Source: Deroplatys truncata (Eukaryota > Arthropoda > Insecta > Mantodea > Mantidae). Taken from it: a stretch of 64,000 nucleotides of DNA. Within the stretch, counting starts at the first letter, position 1; every line of letters begins with the position of its first letter. Of the stretch, positions 1-11,914 are shown one piece after another. The notes under the pieces are model-generated. The model was not told the DNA's origin. It worked only from the letters and a program-made list of their open reading frames with translations, and did no database searches. The DNA is taken from positions 40,415,501 to 40,479,500 of the forward strand of contig CM060989.1 of the NCBI GenBank assembly GCA_030765065.1. Direction: 5' to 3'. A program made the translations under genes and the position numbers.

Positions 1-300
1 CACTCTTGGCTGGTAGCTTTTACTAGCCACGAGTAGTGGGGGGGATATAGCGTCTGTCTCAGGATTCCGTGAGGAACGGACCGCGTGTGTAAGCCGGCCT
101 TTGGATCGGTGGACATCTCCTTCCACCTTCCATTTTTAATAATGTAGGAACCCCAAACGGTTGAGAAATAAATCTAGAAATGTGTGAGTAGATTTGTGTT
201 ATGGATTTTGTACAGTGAAAACCCCACGCCTTCCTCTTAACCTCCACACCACGTTTTGGTCCTCCGCAGCCAAGTAAGTATACGTCCCCTCAATATGCTT
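1..300. other. Unassigned sequence
   Basis: No gene or known repeat recognised. A short open frame on the minus strand has no recognisable domain. Confidence 0.4.
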
Positions 301-304
301 GCTG

Positions 305-795
305 GGTATTAGAAATTAATTTAATTTTCATGTGCACTTAGGTCATCTACCCAGCATGTAACAACATATTAATTAAATCTTTTAATTGAGGTGGCCATAT
401 TCCATTAACTTTTGTTACCTCTCTCTTTAAGTGTATTCTTTCATTATACAATAAAGTAAATTAATATATTAGGTGCTTTATAGTCTGCTCGTTCTGTTTG
501 CACTTACACATAGGGTCACCAGCTATCATTATCAGTTTAAAATGTTATTTTTGTTTCTATTCTGCTACGTACGTGGGGAAATAGGACTTCGTTGGTTTAC
601 CATTTGATCTTAATTGTCATTCTCTTTGCCATTTCTGATACTAAGTTCTTCAGTTGACTGTATATTTCATATTTTGGCATTTTATTGCAGTATACTTCTA
701 GATCATTGTCATTTTGTGCCTCCTTCGCTAGTTGGTCCGCCACTTTATTACCAAAATGCCCCGCATGTGCCTTTTCCAGTTATTTTTACCTGATT
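305..795 (-). pseudogene. LINE RNase H and C-terminal remnant
   Basis: Read on the minus strand, about 780-600 encodes a decayed RNase H end resembling HFGNKVADQLAKEA, the GNExAD segment of retrotransposon RNase H domains. Further on, around 540-490, a CKCKQNEQT stretch fits the zinc-knuckle-like tail of insect LINE ORF2 proteins, followed by a basic segment and WPPQLKDLIN. Several stops break the frame. RNase H in such LINEs removes template RNA after target-primed reverse transcription. The same family recurs at 62988-63110, where the ADQLAK and NKMPK words are repeated. The family level (LINE with RNase H) is reasonably secure; the clade is not. Confidence 0.6.
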
Positions 796-883
796 TTTTT
801 ATGTTCTTACAAACATTGTATTTGTGGCTCTTGGGGTTTTTGAGGGAGCCCGAAGATATTTGACTATTCTTCTTTGATTATTA

Positions 884-1370
884 ATATCGAGGTTTCACTG
901 GAAATATTTTGAGGCCCTATGAATAAAAAAATACTTCTTACAGAAAAGTCCTTGTTTTGTATGTGCGACTGTGAACAGCATAACTCAAAAACCAAAATTC
1001 GGATAAATACCAAGCTTTGTATTTAGGTTCAGTACCTTCCAAAGATGTGACACGAAGATTTTCAAGGAAATCTCACCTCAAACTATCCTTTACTTGGAAC
1101 ATTTTTCGACTTTTTTATTTTCCGGAAAATGGCTCTAATGATTTTGATAAAAATACCATACATTAAAGATATTTAAATGACATATAAAACATGTATCTTG
1201 AATTTTGGCAATAGCCTCTAAGTCCTCTTCACTCGGAAGGAACTTTGTATAATCTTATATAACTGTTACTCAAACGTTAAGGGATAGACGAAAACATACG
1301 ACACAAAAAATCAGATCACTTTAAAACACACAATTTATTTCAAATAAGTTTTTTGTGTCGCATGGTTGCT
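884..1370 (-). mobile_element. HEL-X copy a, partial
   Basis: Minus-oriented HEL-X lacking both ends. It shows the standard order: degenerate GAGGTTTCACTGGAAATA block, AGCATAACTCAAAAACCAAAA block, ATTTTGATAAAAATACCAT, then TTTAAAACACACAATTTATTTCAAATAAG. It lies between two LINE remnants. Confidence 0.75.
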
Positions 1371-1499
1371 TTGCCTCATTCGTCACAAAGTCTCACATCA
1401 TTTCTACAATAAGTAACATAAAATTGTATATCTTGGTAAAATTCTAATATTTTATTCCTGGAAAATTCCCGATTCTTACATTCTTGAGGCCCCTCGCTC

Positions 1500-2760
1500 A
1501 TATCCCTTAATGGCAGCCTTTTTAATAAAAATCTTAGGGATCTATCATAAAGTTAACAAAAACTTAAATTTTGCCGAAGTTTACTTAGAAAATGGTGTCG
1601 GCGGACCGGGTTCAATCCCAGGGACCTGCATGTGGGATTTGTGGTGGACGAAGCGGCGTCTGGGCGGGTTTTCTCCGGGATCTCCGGTTTCCCCCGCCAT
1701 TCATTCCACCAACTGCTCCATCATCACCTTTCCTTTCATCCATTTCACCAACATTTCGCTTCATTTACTTCCTTCATCCCATACCAGGCATCGGGCTGAT
1801 CACCCATCCTGGATGCTCTGTCTGATCCATGAGTGTCTGCTCCTCGACGGGCTTCTGACCCCAGGCACCCGCCTGTAAGTCCTACATAAGAGGAGGGTAA
1901 ACAGATAATGAATGAATGAATACTTAGAAAATGAATTGATAACAATGTCTAATAAAATTAAATTTATTGGAATCTGGGTTGATAGTAACCTTGACTGGGT
2001 AATCCACATTGATGTGCTATCTTTAAAATTATCCCAAACATGTTTTGCATTATATACCCTTAAAACTTTAGTTAATCTTGACGTACTTAAAATGGCCTAC
2101 TTTGCATATTTCCATAGTCATTTATCATATGTTATGATGTTTTGGGGAAAGTCCAGTTATAAAAATAGAATGTTTATAATACAAAAAAGGCCAATCAGAA
2201 TACTGTTAAACCTTTGCAGCAACACAAACTGCAAACCTTACTTCATACTGTTAAATATCTTGACAGTTCCTTCGCTATACATTTTTGAAACTGGTAACAA
2301 TGTATAAGCAGCAAAATAGTTTTAACATAAATGCTGATATTCACGACTATAATAAAAGAAATAAATCTAAGTTGCACATCACAGGTCATAAAAGAAACCT
2401 ATATGAAAAAGTTTATATTTTAATGGCATTCAATTGTTTAATAAACTCCCCATATATTTAAAAAAACTTAAAACCCTAACAGTCTTCATAAAATATTTGA
2501 AAAAGTTCATAATACAGAGTTGTATTCATTCAGTGGAAGAATATCTAGAAATGACTTAGTTTGTAAGCTTTCATATGGAAATACTGTGTTTACAATTCCA
2601 AAATTTAGTTTAGGTACTTACTCGTGTAATAAATTAGGATTTCTGTGTTTGTGCATTACATCTAGTAAGACGTGTTCTTTTTGTACTAATAAATTGTTGA
2701 CGAAGCCAATATTTCTGTATTGAAATCAAACAGTGAATAAAATTTGAATTTGTACTACTT
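1500..2760 (+). pseudogene. LINE reverse transcriptase C-terminal region, split by a SINE
   Basis: This is the end of the reverse transcriptase region of a non-LTR retrotransposon. Once the SINE at 1595-1920 is set aside, the reading frame runs from about 1550 into the open stretch up to 2307. It carries KFIGIWVDSNLDW, LKMAYFAYFHSHLSYVMMFW and IQKRPIRILL, the usual post-catalytic sequence of insect LINE ORF2 (FLGIxLDxxLxW, YYAxFHSxxxYGxxFWG, QKRAIR). Beyond 2307 the frame shifts, but similarity of the KSKLHITGHKRNLYEK type continues to about 2420, then stops accumulate. No YADD motif lies within the copy, so it is a 5'-truncated, dead insertion. Known: reverse transcriptase performs target-primed insertion. 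Clade (Jockey- or CR1-like) is not resolved. Confidence 0.75.
1595..1920 (+). mobile_element. tRNA-derived SINE, family S1 copy 1
   Basis: The element is flanked by a perfect 13-bp target duplication, TACTTAGAAAATG, at 1582-1594 and 1921-1933. A Pol III B box, GGTTCAATCCC, sits near the left end; the A box is absent, so the copy is 5' truncated. The tail is a short (AATG)n run. The duplication falls inside the LINE frame at 1500-2760, so the SINE is younger than that LINE. A second copy lies at 15122-15396 on the minus strand. Confidence 0.85.
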
Positions 2761-3729
2761 GCTTGTGAGTCAGTGAAGTACAGTTTGCTTAGAATTCTAA
2801 CTCTCTAAATTCACCGAAGACTTACGTAACTGTCATTAGCAGTCAAAGAGATTCTGTAGAAAAGTAATGCCTCTTTCCAGATTGAAATTTTGCAAACTTC
2901 TCTCTGTTACTCAACAATAAAAGAAACACAAACTTCTGGCATGCTGAAGGTCGACGAACCGTCTCTTACTTCTCAGAATTCTCGCAGATTATTAATGACA
3001 CCAATTTCAATTAAAACAAGAAAAATTAACTCTTATGAAGACTGTTTCGAAAGCGTCCGAAATTACAGGTCTCTTAAGATACATGAACCATTTAAACCTC
3101 GCTTCTTTCAACTAACAAGCTACGAGCCCTCTCTTAATTCGTTAATTAGTTCAATTCCATATTAATTTGTATGGAAGAGGCTCTAAATGGGTTTTACATT
3201 AACTTGGGAGTAATAAATTCTGGAGGCTGTCAGACGGAAGTGTGTATGTGGCTGACGAAATTTCCCACAATGCGTTGTGAGTCACTAAAACATCAAATGG
3301 ACGCTGTGAAGATATGAACACTCACCGCGAGTCGCCGGCGATACTGGATCCTTGTCCATTCTTCCTATTGGGTCAGCGGCTGGAAAAAAACAAAAGAAAG
3401 CAATAATAATAGGGCATTACGTCAATTGCTTGTACATTATGGACATCTGTAATTGTAATAATAAGAGTAGTGGCGTAAATAAATTCTAATAAAATTGCGG
3501 CTTGTCTGCAGTAGAACCTCGCATCAGTTATCAAGCTGGGCGACCATACCGTTAATAAAGTCTGGAAGACAATGACAGCGCGAGTGGCGTGGTTTCCTTT
3601 TAAGGCAGCAACTCGACCATTTCTGGATACGGGTGGTAAAACAAAGTGTACCGTCTTCTATCGGCACAGTGAGTCTTGCAATCGACTCCAACACGGTTCG
3701 ATCTTGGCTGAATTTTCTGTCATACGCCT
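2761..3729. other. Unassigned sequence
   Basis: Open frames of 77-91 codons (2890-3165 plus, 3524-3757 minus) show no domain, low-complexity pattern or splice context that I recognise. No repeat shared with the rest of the window was seen. Confidence 0.4.
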
Positions 3730-3733
3730 TTAA

Positions 3734-4030
3734 GGGGACAAGGTAGTCTGAACACATAGAAATTACACCTTAAGTGTGTTAAATTCCACTGCTCTTAAAG
3801 TTCTCAATGGTTGTCCTGAAATTTTTATGGATTATTCTACAAATCATGGCACTTATTTAAAGTGGTTGTTTGAATTGATAACTTATGTAGTTGAGTCCGT
3901 AACAATTATTTTATTCAGCAGAAAAATAATAAAGTTTACTCCTAAAACATGTGAATTCATGTACCTTTTTCTCTGATAGTACTTGTAATAGAGAATCACA
4001 CTTTTTCATGCTTGTTCTTCGTATAATCTT
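3734..4030 (+). mobile_element. TTAA-site MITE copy 1, right-truncated
   Basis: Begins GGGGACAAGGTAGTCTGAA right after TTAA (3730-3733), the left terminus of the family also found at 10446, 54508 and 56503. Similarity ends around 4030, so about two thirds is missing. The 66-codon open frame inside (ending CEFMYLFL) recurs at 54.5 kb only because the DNA is repeated, and shows no domain. Confidence 0.75.
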
Positions 4031-4699
4031 TTTAAAAAAGCTTGTTTTGGATTTATAAGGCGGGCTGAAAACATGTATATCCGGTGATATCTCGGTACGT
4101 AGAAAAGTAAAAATTAGATTTCAACACAATTGTGAGACTATTCAAAGGCTTTAAACCAGAAAATATGAAAGGACAAAAGGATGAATTTTACATTGTGTTG
4201 GCCATGACTCTCTTAATATATGGCAGTGAACACTGAGCTCTGAAGCAGCTGAAACACAGAAACCGCGGAAACGTGATTCCTCGGGTGCATATATTTTAGA
4301 ATGCAATAAATGAGCACTGGCAAACCTTGAAGGGTCTAAATCTTCGTCTAGCGTAGCCAGAAAACAATCACTGTAACATTGGTTTTATTTCTTTCCAGGA
4401 AACAGCCTGTTAAACAGTAAATTCCGAGTGATTAAATATTAAGGCAAGTGGAAAATCACAGAGCTCTCCCGTTTCATCCATCAGGACACGCTCTCTGGGC
4501 ATGACGTGTACGGATAGGTCGATAACAAAAACAAATTAGAAGCGTGTTGCGGTGAGCTTATTTTGGAAACAGAACTGTAAATTACATTATTCAGTTTTGT
4601 GGCACATCTTTTAGTTTTTATAGTCTTTGTCCGTGTTAATCAAAACTGTTAAACTATCTACCGTTTCCATAACTGAAGCATGCCATGTAGGCAGGACGG
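4031..4699. other. Unassigned sequence
   Basis: AT-rich DNA with no recognisable gene. A short CCGGTGATATCTCGGTA block near 4080 resembles the HEL-X body and may be a relic. Confidence 0.4.
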
Positions 4700-5545
4700 T
4701 GTAGAACGCAAGATATCACCGTAAATACATATTGTGAGACCCCCTGAATCCAAACAAAGCATTTTTACTTTCTCTACCGCGCACATAGCAGGAGGAGAAG
4801 GTATTGCATTTCACTAAAAATTCCATATAGAGATTTCACCGGTAATACATGTTTTGAGGCCCCCCTGTATTAAAGCATTTTTAGAAAAAGGTCCATGTGT
4901 GTTTGTGTGTGTCGGATGAGCACCAAATTGGTATTTAAGTTCGGTACCTTCCAAAGATGCGACCTGAAAATGTTTAAGAAAATCTCCATAGCCCAAACTA
5001 CCCTTTACATGTAACATTTTTCGAAATTTTTGATTTTCTAAAAAATGGTTAACGATTTTGATTAAAATACCATATATTATTGATATTTACACGAAAAATA
5101 AAACGCATATCTTGAATTTTCTGTAAATAACCTTTAAATTCCTCTTCATTCGGAAGGAATTTTGTATAATCTTGTATAAATACTAAACCTTAAGCGATGG
5201 ACGAAAACGTACTACACAAGAAATGTAGATCTCTTTAAAACACACAATTTATTTTAAATAAATTTTCTTGTGGCATCAGCTATTTCCGAGATATCCGTTA
5301 TTAATGGTTCAAATTGTTCATTACTAGTCATTCTATAAAGTCCTTTCAACATTCAGTTGTTGCATGGAAACAGTATGGAATTATAAAGCAGCGTATAGCG
5401 TGCAGTTCTTAAACATTTGACTATCGCTGTTCTCTTTGTGTCTATAACGAAATGTGTAACGTAGCTATTTCTGCAAATATTTATTTGGATTAAAATGAAG
5501 TAGATGGAAAAATAAGCTTTAGTAAGAATAGTTTGTATATCCACC
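4700..5545 (-). mobile_element. HEL-X copy b inserted into an older HEL-X fragment
   Basis: An older fragment (about 4700-4764, ATATTGTGAGACCCCCTGAA) is broken in its AAAGCATTTTT run by a second minus copy whose hairpin end ACTTTCTCTACC begins at 4767. The inner copy continues to about 5545, where its 5' end is lost. The continuation of the outer fragment was not found on the other side. Confidence 0.75.
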
Positions 5546-5624
5546 TTTTTGTGGTTTTTTGTGGTCTTTCTTCATGATGATACATGAAATTAAATCATTA
5601 CTAAAAGGGACATTTGGGGATGAA

Positions 5625-5780
5625 CTGTTCCAGGCCTGAGTTTAAGGACCATCTGTCAGTTATGAGGACTGAGGAAAAGTCTGTATAGAAACCTCAGTCA
5701 GACAGAACAATCCTAGTGGCATTTGAACATCGGACCTTCCGCTCACGAGTCCGTACTTTAACGAGCTCGGCTACGCGTGT
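5625..5780 (-). mobile_element. tRNA-derived SINE, family S2 copy 1
   Basis: On the minus strand TAGCCGAGCTCGTTAAAG resembles an A box and GATGTTCAAATGCC a B box, about 35 nt apart. They are followed by GAGGTTTC and TCCTCAGTCCTCATAACTG. The same order occurs at 15601 (plus), 38275 (minus), 20562 (plus, internal deletion) and 32245 (minus). Confidence 0.75.
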
Positions 5781-5869
5781 TAGTGATAGTAGAAATTGCG
5801 ACAATGTAATTTAAATGTTTCAAAGTCAAATTATAAAAAATAAATATTATTTAATGTAATATATTCATT

Positions 5870-7345
5870 TTTACCTTCTCTACAACTTACCCATAGTAAC
5901 TAGAGGAAGTATTGGATCCTACCAAAACTTTTGATACCTATGTTTCACTGCAAATATAGGTTTTGAGGTCCCTGAATCCAAATAAAGCATTTTATGAAAA
6001 CGGTCCGTGTATTTGTGTGTGTGTCTGTGAACAGGATCACTCAAAATTGAAAAATCGGTTGAATACCAAACGTTATATTTAAGTGCAGCATCTTCAAAGG
6101 ATGCTACACAAAGATTTTCAAGAAAATTGCTCCACTCCAGCTACCCCTTACAAGGAAAAATTTTCGTTTCACTTTTCTTTTTTTGATTTCCCCAAAATAT
6201 CTCTAACGATTTTGATTAAAATATCATATTCTTAATATATTTTAAGTACAAATAAAACGTAGAAGCGTGTTTTTAAAGCAACTACCCGTTTAATATTTTG
6301 CTGCTGCAGTCCCGATCACTTCCTCCATTCATTAGGAAGCCAGATGCAGCTGTGTGCAATAGTAACTTTGTGTTTTCCTGTTGTTGGAGCGTTTCGAAGT
6401 ATTCAAAACAATCGAACGACCCCCGACTGTGAAATCAGATCAGTGATTCTATTTTAATTACGAGAAATGTTACGCCATCAAACACTCATCGGCAATTATG
6501 CGAGGTTTATGGGGTAACAATGAGCGACAATGCCGGCCACACACAGCCAAACAAACTCACGATCTATCGTACCACTTGGTTAGGAATAATTCAACCACCC
6601 TCCCTACAGTCCGGATTTGGCACCCAGCCATTTTCATCTGAAGAAATTCCTTGGTGGAAAACACTTCAACGAAAATGACGTTCTGAAAAAAGAAGTGCAG
6701 ACTTGGTTTTCATCACAGGCGGCATCATTCTTTGACGATGGCGTACAAAAACTGGATTCCGGTTACAATACCTGAAAAACGTGTGACCATGCGGAGGGGT
6801 GTAAGGTAATGAATGATAATAAAGTATTTGGAAAGTAATATTCCGTTAGTTTTTAAAAAAAATTATCGGCACTTTAAAAACACACCTGTATATCTCGAAT
6901 TTTCTGGGAATAGTCTGTGATGCCCCCCATTAAGAATGGCTTTTGTATAATTGGTAAACCGTAAGATACGGACAAAATCTTACTGCACAAAAAATGTGGA
7001 TCTCGTTAAAACATACAATTGATGTCAAATACAATTTTTTTCGTGGCGTTAACCATTCTCTAAGATATTCCTTATTATTAGTTTGAATTTTCAAATACTT
7101 ATACTTCTCTCAAGTGTTAAGTTTTTTTTTCATGTGGTCATGTAAGGAACATGGAATTGCAAATTTATCATATAGCGACACGCTCTTTAAAAATCTGACA
7201 AATCGGTTTAGTCTACTGTGTCCTCCTTATAGCCACGACGAAGGTGCAAATGTGTAATGAAACAAACACTGAAAAGAAGAATAAGTTTCTGTAGGAGTAG
7301 ATTTTAGGTGTGTGAGTAGAGAAAGTCATGTGAATACTGCACATT
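5870..7345 (-). mobile_element. HEL-X copy c, split by a mariner derivative
   Basis: Starts at a degenerate hairpin end (ACCTTCTCTACAACTTACCC) and ends GAGTAGAGAAAGTCATGTGAA near 7345. The body is interrupted at a TA in the conserved AAAACGTATATCTCGAATTTTCTGG segment by the element at 6262-6888. Without the insert it is about 850 bp, the family length. Confidence 0.8.
6262..6888 (+). mobile_element. Mariner internal-deletion derivative (family M2), copy 1
   Basis: Flanked by TA (6260-6261, 6889-6890). Ends are GAAGCGTGTTTTTAAAG and, inverted, CAGGTGTGTTTTTAAAG. The left part encodes decayed N-terminal mariner sequence (the CDLIS/SVI region) and the right part the C-terminal catalytic region: a form of PPYSPDLAPSDFHLF, then FLGGKHFNENDVLKKEVQTW and ASFFDDGVQKLDSGYNT. 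The middle, with the first catalytic Asp, is missing: the sequence runs directly from AMSD-like residues into NAGHTQPNK, a form of NARPHTAN. Copy 2 at 34284 has the same junction, so the deleted form itself seems to have spread using transposase made elsewhere. Confidence 0.8.
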
Positions 7346-8189
7346 TAAAATAGGTAAATAACATGCTACGCAGTATGCGTATTATAACTTCATATTACTT
7401 TACTAGCATGCTTATTAAATTCGACCTTCGGTTCAATTTCAGGTTCTTCATCTCGTGTTTCACGATGTCATGTAAATATGTATTATCGAATTGACATATG
7501 CAGTCGGAAGAAACTCTTTTTAAGGAAATGACGTAATATGGCTTACGATATATTACAAGTCGTTTTGTCATTCTAAAACAAGGACAGCCAGCTGAATTGA
7601 ATGTGACGTAACAGAGTACGTGTGACGCAAAACTACAGCAGTAGAGCGTTTCCAGGGAGCCGTTACTGAGGGGTGTGGAGGGAAGGCATCATATTTTACA
7701 ATTACATATCTAGAAAGTAGCACATATATATCCCTTGCCCCGAACTTCGTGCTTCACCTGAGTGATTTCCTCTTTTGTGCCCAGAGCAAGAGAGACCTGT
7801 TCTGTGACGTCATACAGTATGCAGTTGACTAACACTGTTATAAGGTGATACTCTAACAATATCATACAGGAATAGAAAATAAATCAAATGCGATAGTTTT
7901 ATTGGCAAAGACTAATCTTAGAACAATCATTTATAATCATAATAATAATTCGAAGTAAAAAGCAAAGAATTTATTGATTTTGAGGCTCATCACAATGACA
8001 AGTCGGGTAAAATTAATGAACACGTGTTTGAGAGAATAAAGGAGAAACGTGTGATAAATACTGATGTAGTTAACTAATCAGGGGTAAATATATTACCAGT
8101 GAGGATAAGTGGGCACCATAGAGAAATAATTATTTGCTGCTCTCTGGTATCTAAGAAACGCAATATAAATGTAATTGTAACGTCTAATA
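7346..8189. other. Unassigned sequence
   Basis: No gene recognised. A GC-richer patch lies around 7660-7800. Confidence 0.4.
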
Positions 8190-8350
8190 TCTACAACGTT
8201 AGGTGTGTAGACAGAAGACCTCGCATTCAGGCAGATGCGGGTTCGATTCCAGTTGACTGCTCACTATGACTTTGGGATTTTTGAGGTTTTCTTGGTCGGT
8301 GGGCAAATGCTAGGGTGTTTTCTCATCTACCACGACTTCCTTTCCAAAAT
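8190..8350 (+). mobile_element. tRNA-like SINE fragment (family S3)
   Basis: A B-box match, GGTTCGATTCCAG, follows GGCAGATGC, and is followed by GGGATTTTTGAGGTTTTCTTGG, a layout like the S2 family. Only one copy was seen, so boundaries are guesses. Confidence 0.45.
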
Positions 8351-8737
8351 TTTAGTTTTATTCTGCTTCTTTCAAGTGTGCTTCTAGGCTTCGTGGCGTA
8401 TGGCGGTGCCGGACAGATGCCGCGGATGTCCAAAAGGAAAGGTTACTCCCCATGAACACTACAGGGTTGCTTGGTCGACGGGTCGTTCATCGCCCTCTCT
8501 AGCCTGGAACTGTTACGTACTTCGGCGCGTCTCTGTCGGCTGTCTGCCTGCGGCCTGTAGCCTCCTGTGATTCCTTCACTTTATCCCTGGATCTATGTAG
8601 GTCTAAGTGTGCGAAGTGTCATCCTCCGTTGTATAGTCTAGCTCTACAAGCAGAAGCCAGAACTGCACTTCTATAACGTATTTTCAGCACAGCATCAAAG
8701 AATTTTCTGTGTAGTGCAAAGTTAATCATGCAAGATA
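8351..8737. other. Unassigned GC-richer sequence
   Basis: No frame or repeat recognised. Local CpG density is higher than in the surrounding repeats. Confidence 0.35.
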
Positions 8738-9534
8738 AACATCCATTTCACCGGAAATACATGTTTTGAGGCCCCATGAATAAAAAAACATTTTTAGAAA
8801 AAGGTCCTTGCGTGTGTATGTGACTATGAACAGCATAACTCAAAAACGAAAAGTCGTATAAACACCAAACTTGGTATTTGGGTTCAGTATCCTCCAAAAA
8901 TGCAACAAACAAATGTTCAAGAAAAATTCCCCACCCTAAACTACTCTTTACATGGAACTTTTTTCGAAAATTTTTATTTTCTAAAAAATGGCTCCAAAGA
9001 TTTTGATTAAAATACCATATATTATAGATATTTACATTAAAAATAAAATGTATATCTTGACTTTTCTGGGAGTAGTCTTTGAGGTCTATTTCATTCAGAA
9101 GGAATTTTGTATAATCTTGTATAACAGGCAAACGTTGATAGACGAAAACGTACCATACTAAAAGCGTAGCTCTCTTTAAAACACACAATTTATTTCAAAT
9201 AAAGTTTTTTGTAGCTTAAGTCGTTTCTGAGATATCAGTTATTAGGTTCGAATTGTCCAATACTTGTCATTCTTTGCAAGTCCCATCGATTTTCAGTTGT
9301 TCCTTGCGATTGCATGGAAACAGTACGGAATTTTAAGGCCAGTATATGGCGTTCAGTTCTTAAACATTTGACTATCGCTGTTCCCTTTGTATCTATAAAT
9401 AAAATGTGTAAAGTAGCTACTTCTGCAAAGGTTTATTTGGATTAAAATGTATTATACAGAAAACTAAGTTTTAGTAATAATTATTTGTATTCCCACTAAT
9501 GAAGATAGAGGATAGAGAAAGTCGTGAATGTGTC
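8738..9534 (-). mobile_element. HEL-X copy d
   Basis: Near-complete minus copy: CATTTCACCGGAAATACATG on the left, AACAGCATAACTCAAAAACG at about 8830, and GATAGAGAAAGTCGTGAATG on the right. The hairpin terminus is missing. A 146-codon open frame spans the body but does not hold across copies. Confidence 0.85.
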
Positions 9535-9544
9535 ACATTAGATT

Positions 9545-10172
9545 TTTAGAACAAGGTACCTGCATGTGAGCACCTAACTCAAAGTCAGTTAAATATCAAA
9601 CTTGGTATTTAAATTCAGCGTCTTTCAAGAATGAGACACGCTTTCCAAACTATCCTTTAACTGGAAAGATTTTCGTTATTTTTTATTTTCTCCAAAATGG
9701 CTCTAGGTTTTCGTTAAAATACCATATGTTTAAAATATTTGCATGACAAATAAAATGTACATCTTGAATTTTCTGGGAAGAGCTTGTAAAGCCTTGTTCA
9801 TTCTGAATGACTTTTGTATAACTGGTAAATCATAAGAGAGAGACAAAGTCTTAGAAAATCTAGAAATAAAATTCTTTTGGGTTAACTACTCGTATTTCCG
9901 AGTGTTCTTTTATTATTGCTTTGAGTTTTCAAATACTTACGCTTTTATCAAATTCAAGTTGCTATTCGTTTTTTCTCGTGGTCATACAAGGAACATGGTA
10001 CCAATTTTTAGAAACCTGATTGTTGGTTTAGCACACTGTATCTTTCTTATACCTACGACGAAATGTGTAATGAAAGTTTCTGTCGATTAACAAGATGTAG
10101 ATAGTTGTAAGTTCAGTTTGTAGAAGAATAAGTAGAGAAATTCATGTGAATACAACGCATCAGATGTTTTAT
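9545..10172 (-). mobile_element. HEL-X copy e
   Basis: Starts inside the family (CTAACTCAAAGTCAGTTAAA) directly after copy d and ends GTAGAGAAATTCATGTGAA...CATCAGAT near 10170. The close succession of d and e in the same orientation suggests tandem copies with the e hairpin lost. Confidence 0.75.
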
Positions 10173-10247
10173 GACTTAATCTTTCTCTTACTTATATCTA
10201 AACAATCCTAGCTTTGGAAAGATAGTATTAGACGACTAAAAAAATTC

Positions 10248-10440
10248 AATGCTATAGTCGGGATTTGAACCACAGATCTCCCGGCCTCCCTCCGGTTGCT
10301 CTAACCACAGAGCTACCATAGCAACATGCGGGCACGACATTAAATTCCCCAACTGATTCGTATTTTCCGGTTAAACCACAAGGAGATCTCAAACTGTATT
10401 GAGATGACATACCCCAATGGCGACTTACAATGTTGTAAAT
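10248..10440 (-). mobile_element. SINE-like repeat with a 3' tRNA-like domain (T1), copy 1
   Basis: Minus strand: TAGCTCTGTGGTTAGAGC (A box and D-arm) and GTGGTTCAAATCCC (B box). TGCTATG can pair with TATAGCA as a seven-base acceptor stem. About 110 bp precede this domain (GTGGTTTAACCGGAAAATAC) and are shared with 61893-62085. The tRNA-like part therefore sits at the 3' end, followed by TTGAATTTTTT. This is the reverse of a usual SINE. Confidence 0.7.
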
Positions 10441-10445
10441 ACTAA

Positions 10446-11355
10446 GGGGACAAGGTAGTCTGAACACATGGAAATTACACTTTAAGTGTGTTAAATTACC
10501 ACTGCTCTTAAAGTTCTCAATGGTTTTTCCTGAAATTTCTATGAATTATTCTATAAATCATGGCACTTATTTAAAGTGGTTGTTTGAATTGAATACTTAT
10601 GTAGTTGAGTCCGTAACAATTATTTAATTCAGCAGAAAATTAATAAAGTTTACTCCTAAAACTTGTGAATTCATGTACCTTTTACTCTGAATACTACTTG
10701 CAATACACAATCACACTTTTGCATGCTTATTATTAGTGAATTATTTAGTTATATATAACAGTTCACTAGAAATTGAAAAAAAAAACGTATTTGCAAAATC
10801 AAATCAAAATCAAATGTGAAAATTTGCTAAGTCTTTGCTTTCTTAATATCACTAATATACATTACAAAATTATTATTATTGTAGTTCAGAAAGTTTAACT
10901 ATGTGTTGTATATATGTACTGAAAATTATAGCTCTCCACCTGTTATATTTTCTGAGAGAAAGGTACATAAGTATCCAAAAATGTTTTGAGAAAACTGAAT
11001 TTAAAGTTTGAACATTAAAATTCTGTCACACTTCAGTACATTCCAGGGTCATAATCATCTGCACCTTCATTCCTGGATTGCTTCAGTTTTTCTGATTTCC
11101 TTCTCTTGGTCCTGGCGTCTTTTGTTAATTGCTGAACTGCTCGTTGGGCATGATATACTCGTTCGTTGTTGAAAGATACAAAAATGTTCTACAAAGGGGC
11201 GTTGCATGACGGCTTTAAAGGAAAGCAGACTAGCATTTAAATGTCTTAAAAACCTCTTAACCCCCCAAAAGTATATATTTTCTGAAACTGGAAATAATAG
11301 ATATTTTATTAGTGCCTAAAAATGTGATTTTGACCATTTCAGAGCACTTGTCCCC
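10446..11355 (+). mobile_element. TTAA-site MITE copy 2, full length
   Basis: The 910-bp element runs from GGGGACAAGGTAGTCTGAA to TTTCAGAGCACTTGTCCCC. The ends are inverted repeats of about 20 bp with a few mismatches. It is flanked by CTAA on the left and TTAA on the right. No transposase is encoded. The TTAA target and G/C-rich terminus point to mobilisation by a piggyBac-type transposase. Confidence 0.85.
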
Positions 11356-11359
11356 TTAA

Positions 11360-11914
11360 GTACCGGGCTTCATTGATTCAACCACTGTTAGATCAATTAA
11401 TTCCAATCCTAGCTTTCCTGAATATTACACAAATCTAATTAGATCTTACAGAGGTGAAATAAAACCACTGTTGAAGAAGGGGCTCAAAAGCGTCACCCAG
11501 TAATCACATATATATTTTAACTAGTCAGCGCCAACGTGGCTCCATTATTTTTAGAACCCTCTTGAAGATCTGCTATGGACAGTAGTGGACTTTCTCCCGG
11601 TCTATAATCTACGCTAAAACAAGGAGGGACTTGATGTAAAGCCTGCCAAGAGAGCCAAATCCTATGCAAGTGAAATGTTCTTCTGTCGCAAAGGATCGTA
11701 AAAGTTGGTGGCGATAATGCAGCGGTGTATATCTCCCAGAGAGTAGCGATCCCCACGTGTCTTCTGGGACTCGTTCCGGCTGACAGCTGACGAGCGCTCC
11801 CTCACTCCTCTTGCGAAGTGACCAGGCAAGCCCGCAACATCCGTATAGTCCCATCGTCGCGCACCATATTTCATGTTTAGAGCTCGGTGCAATATACGCT
11901 AAAACACTTAAATT
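11360..11914. other. Unassigned sequence with a GC-rich patch
   Basis: Overlapping minus-strand frames of 76-122 codons occur at 11517-11977 in a CG-richer patch (11740-11880). None has a domain I recognise. Coding status is unknown. Confidence 0.35.

Noticed and set aside
3776-3976. A 66-codon frame whose peptide resembles one at 54495-54752 (both end CEFMYLFL)
   Set aside because: Both lie in copies of the TTAA MITE; the frame is not open in copies 2 and 4, so similarity reflects repeated DNA, not coding.
10252-10330. Possible genuine tRNA gene (A box, B box, seven-base acceptor pairing)
   Set aside because: The T-arm and anticodon arm do not pair well, and the region is repeated with about 110 bp of constant flank, so it is a tRNA-derived repeat.
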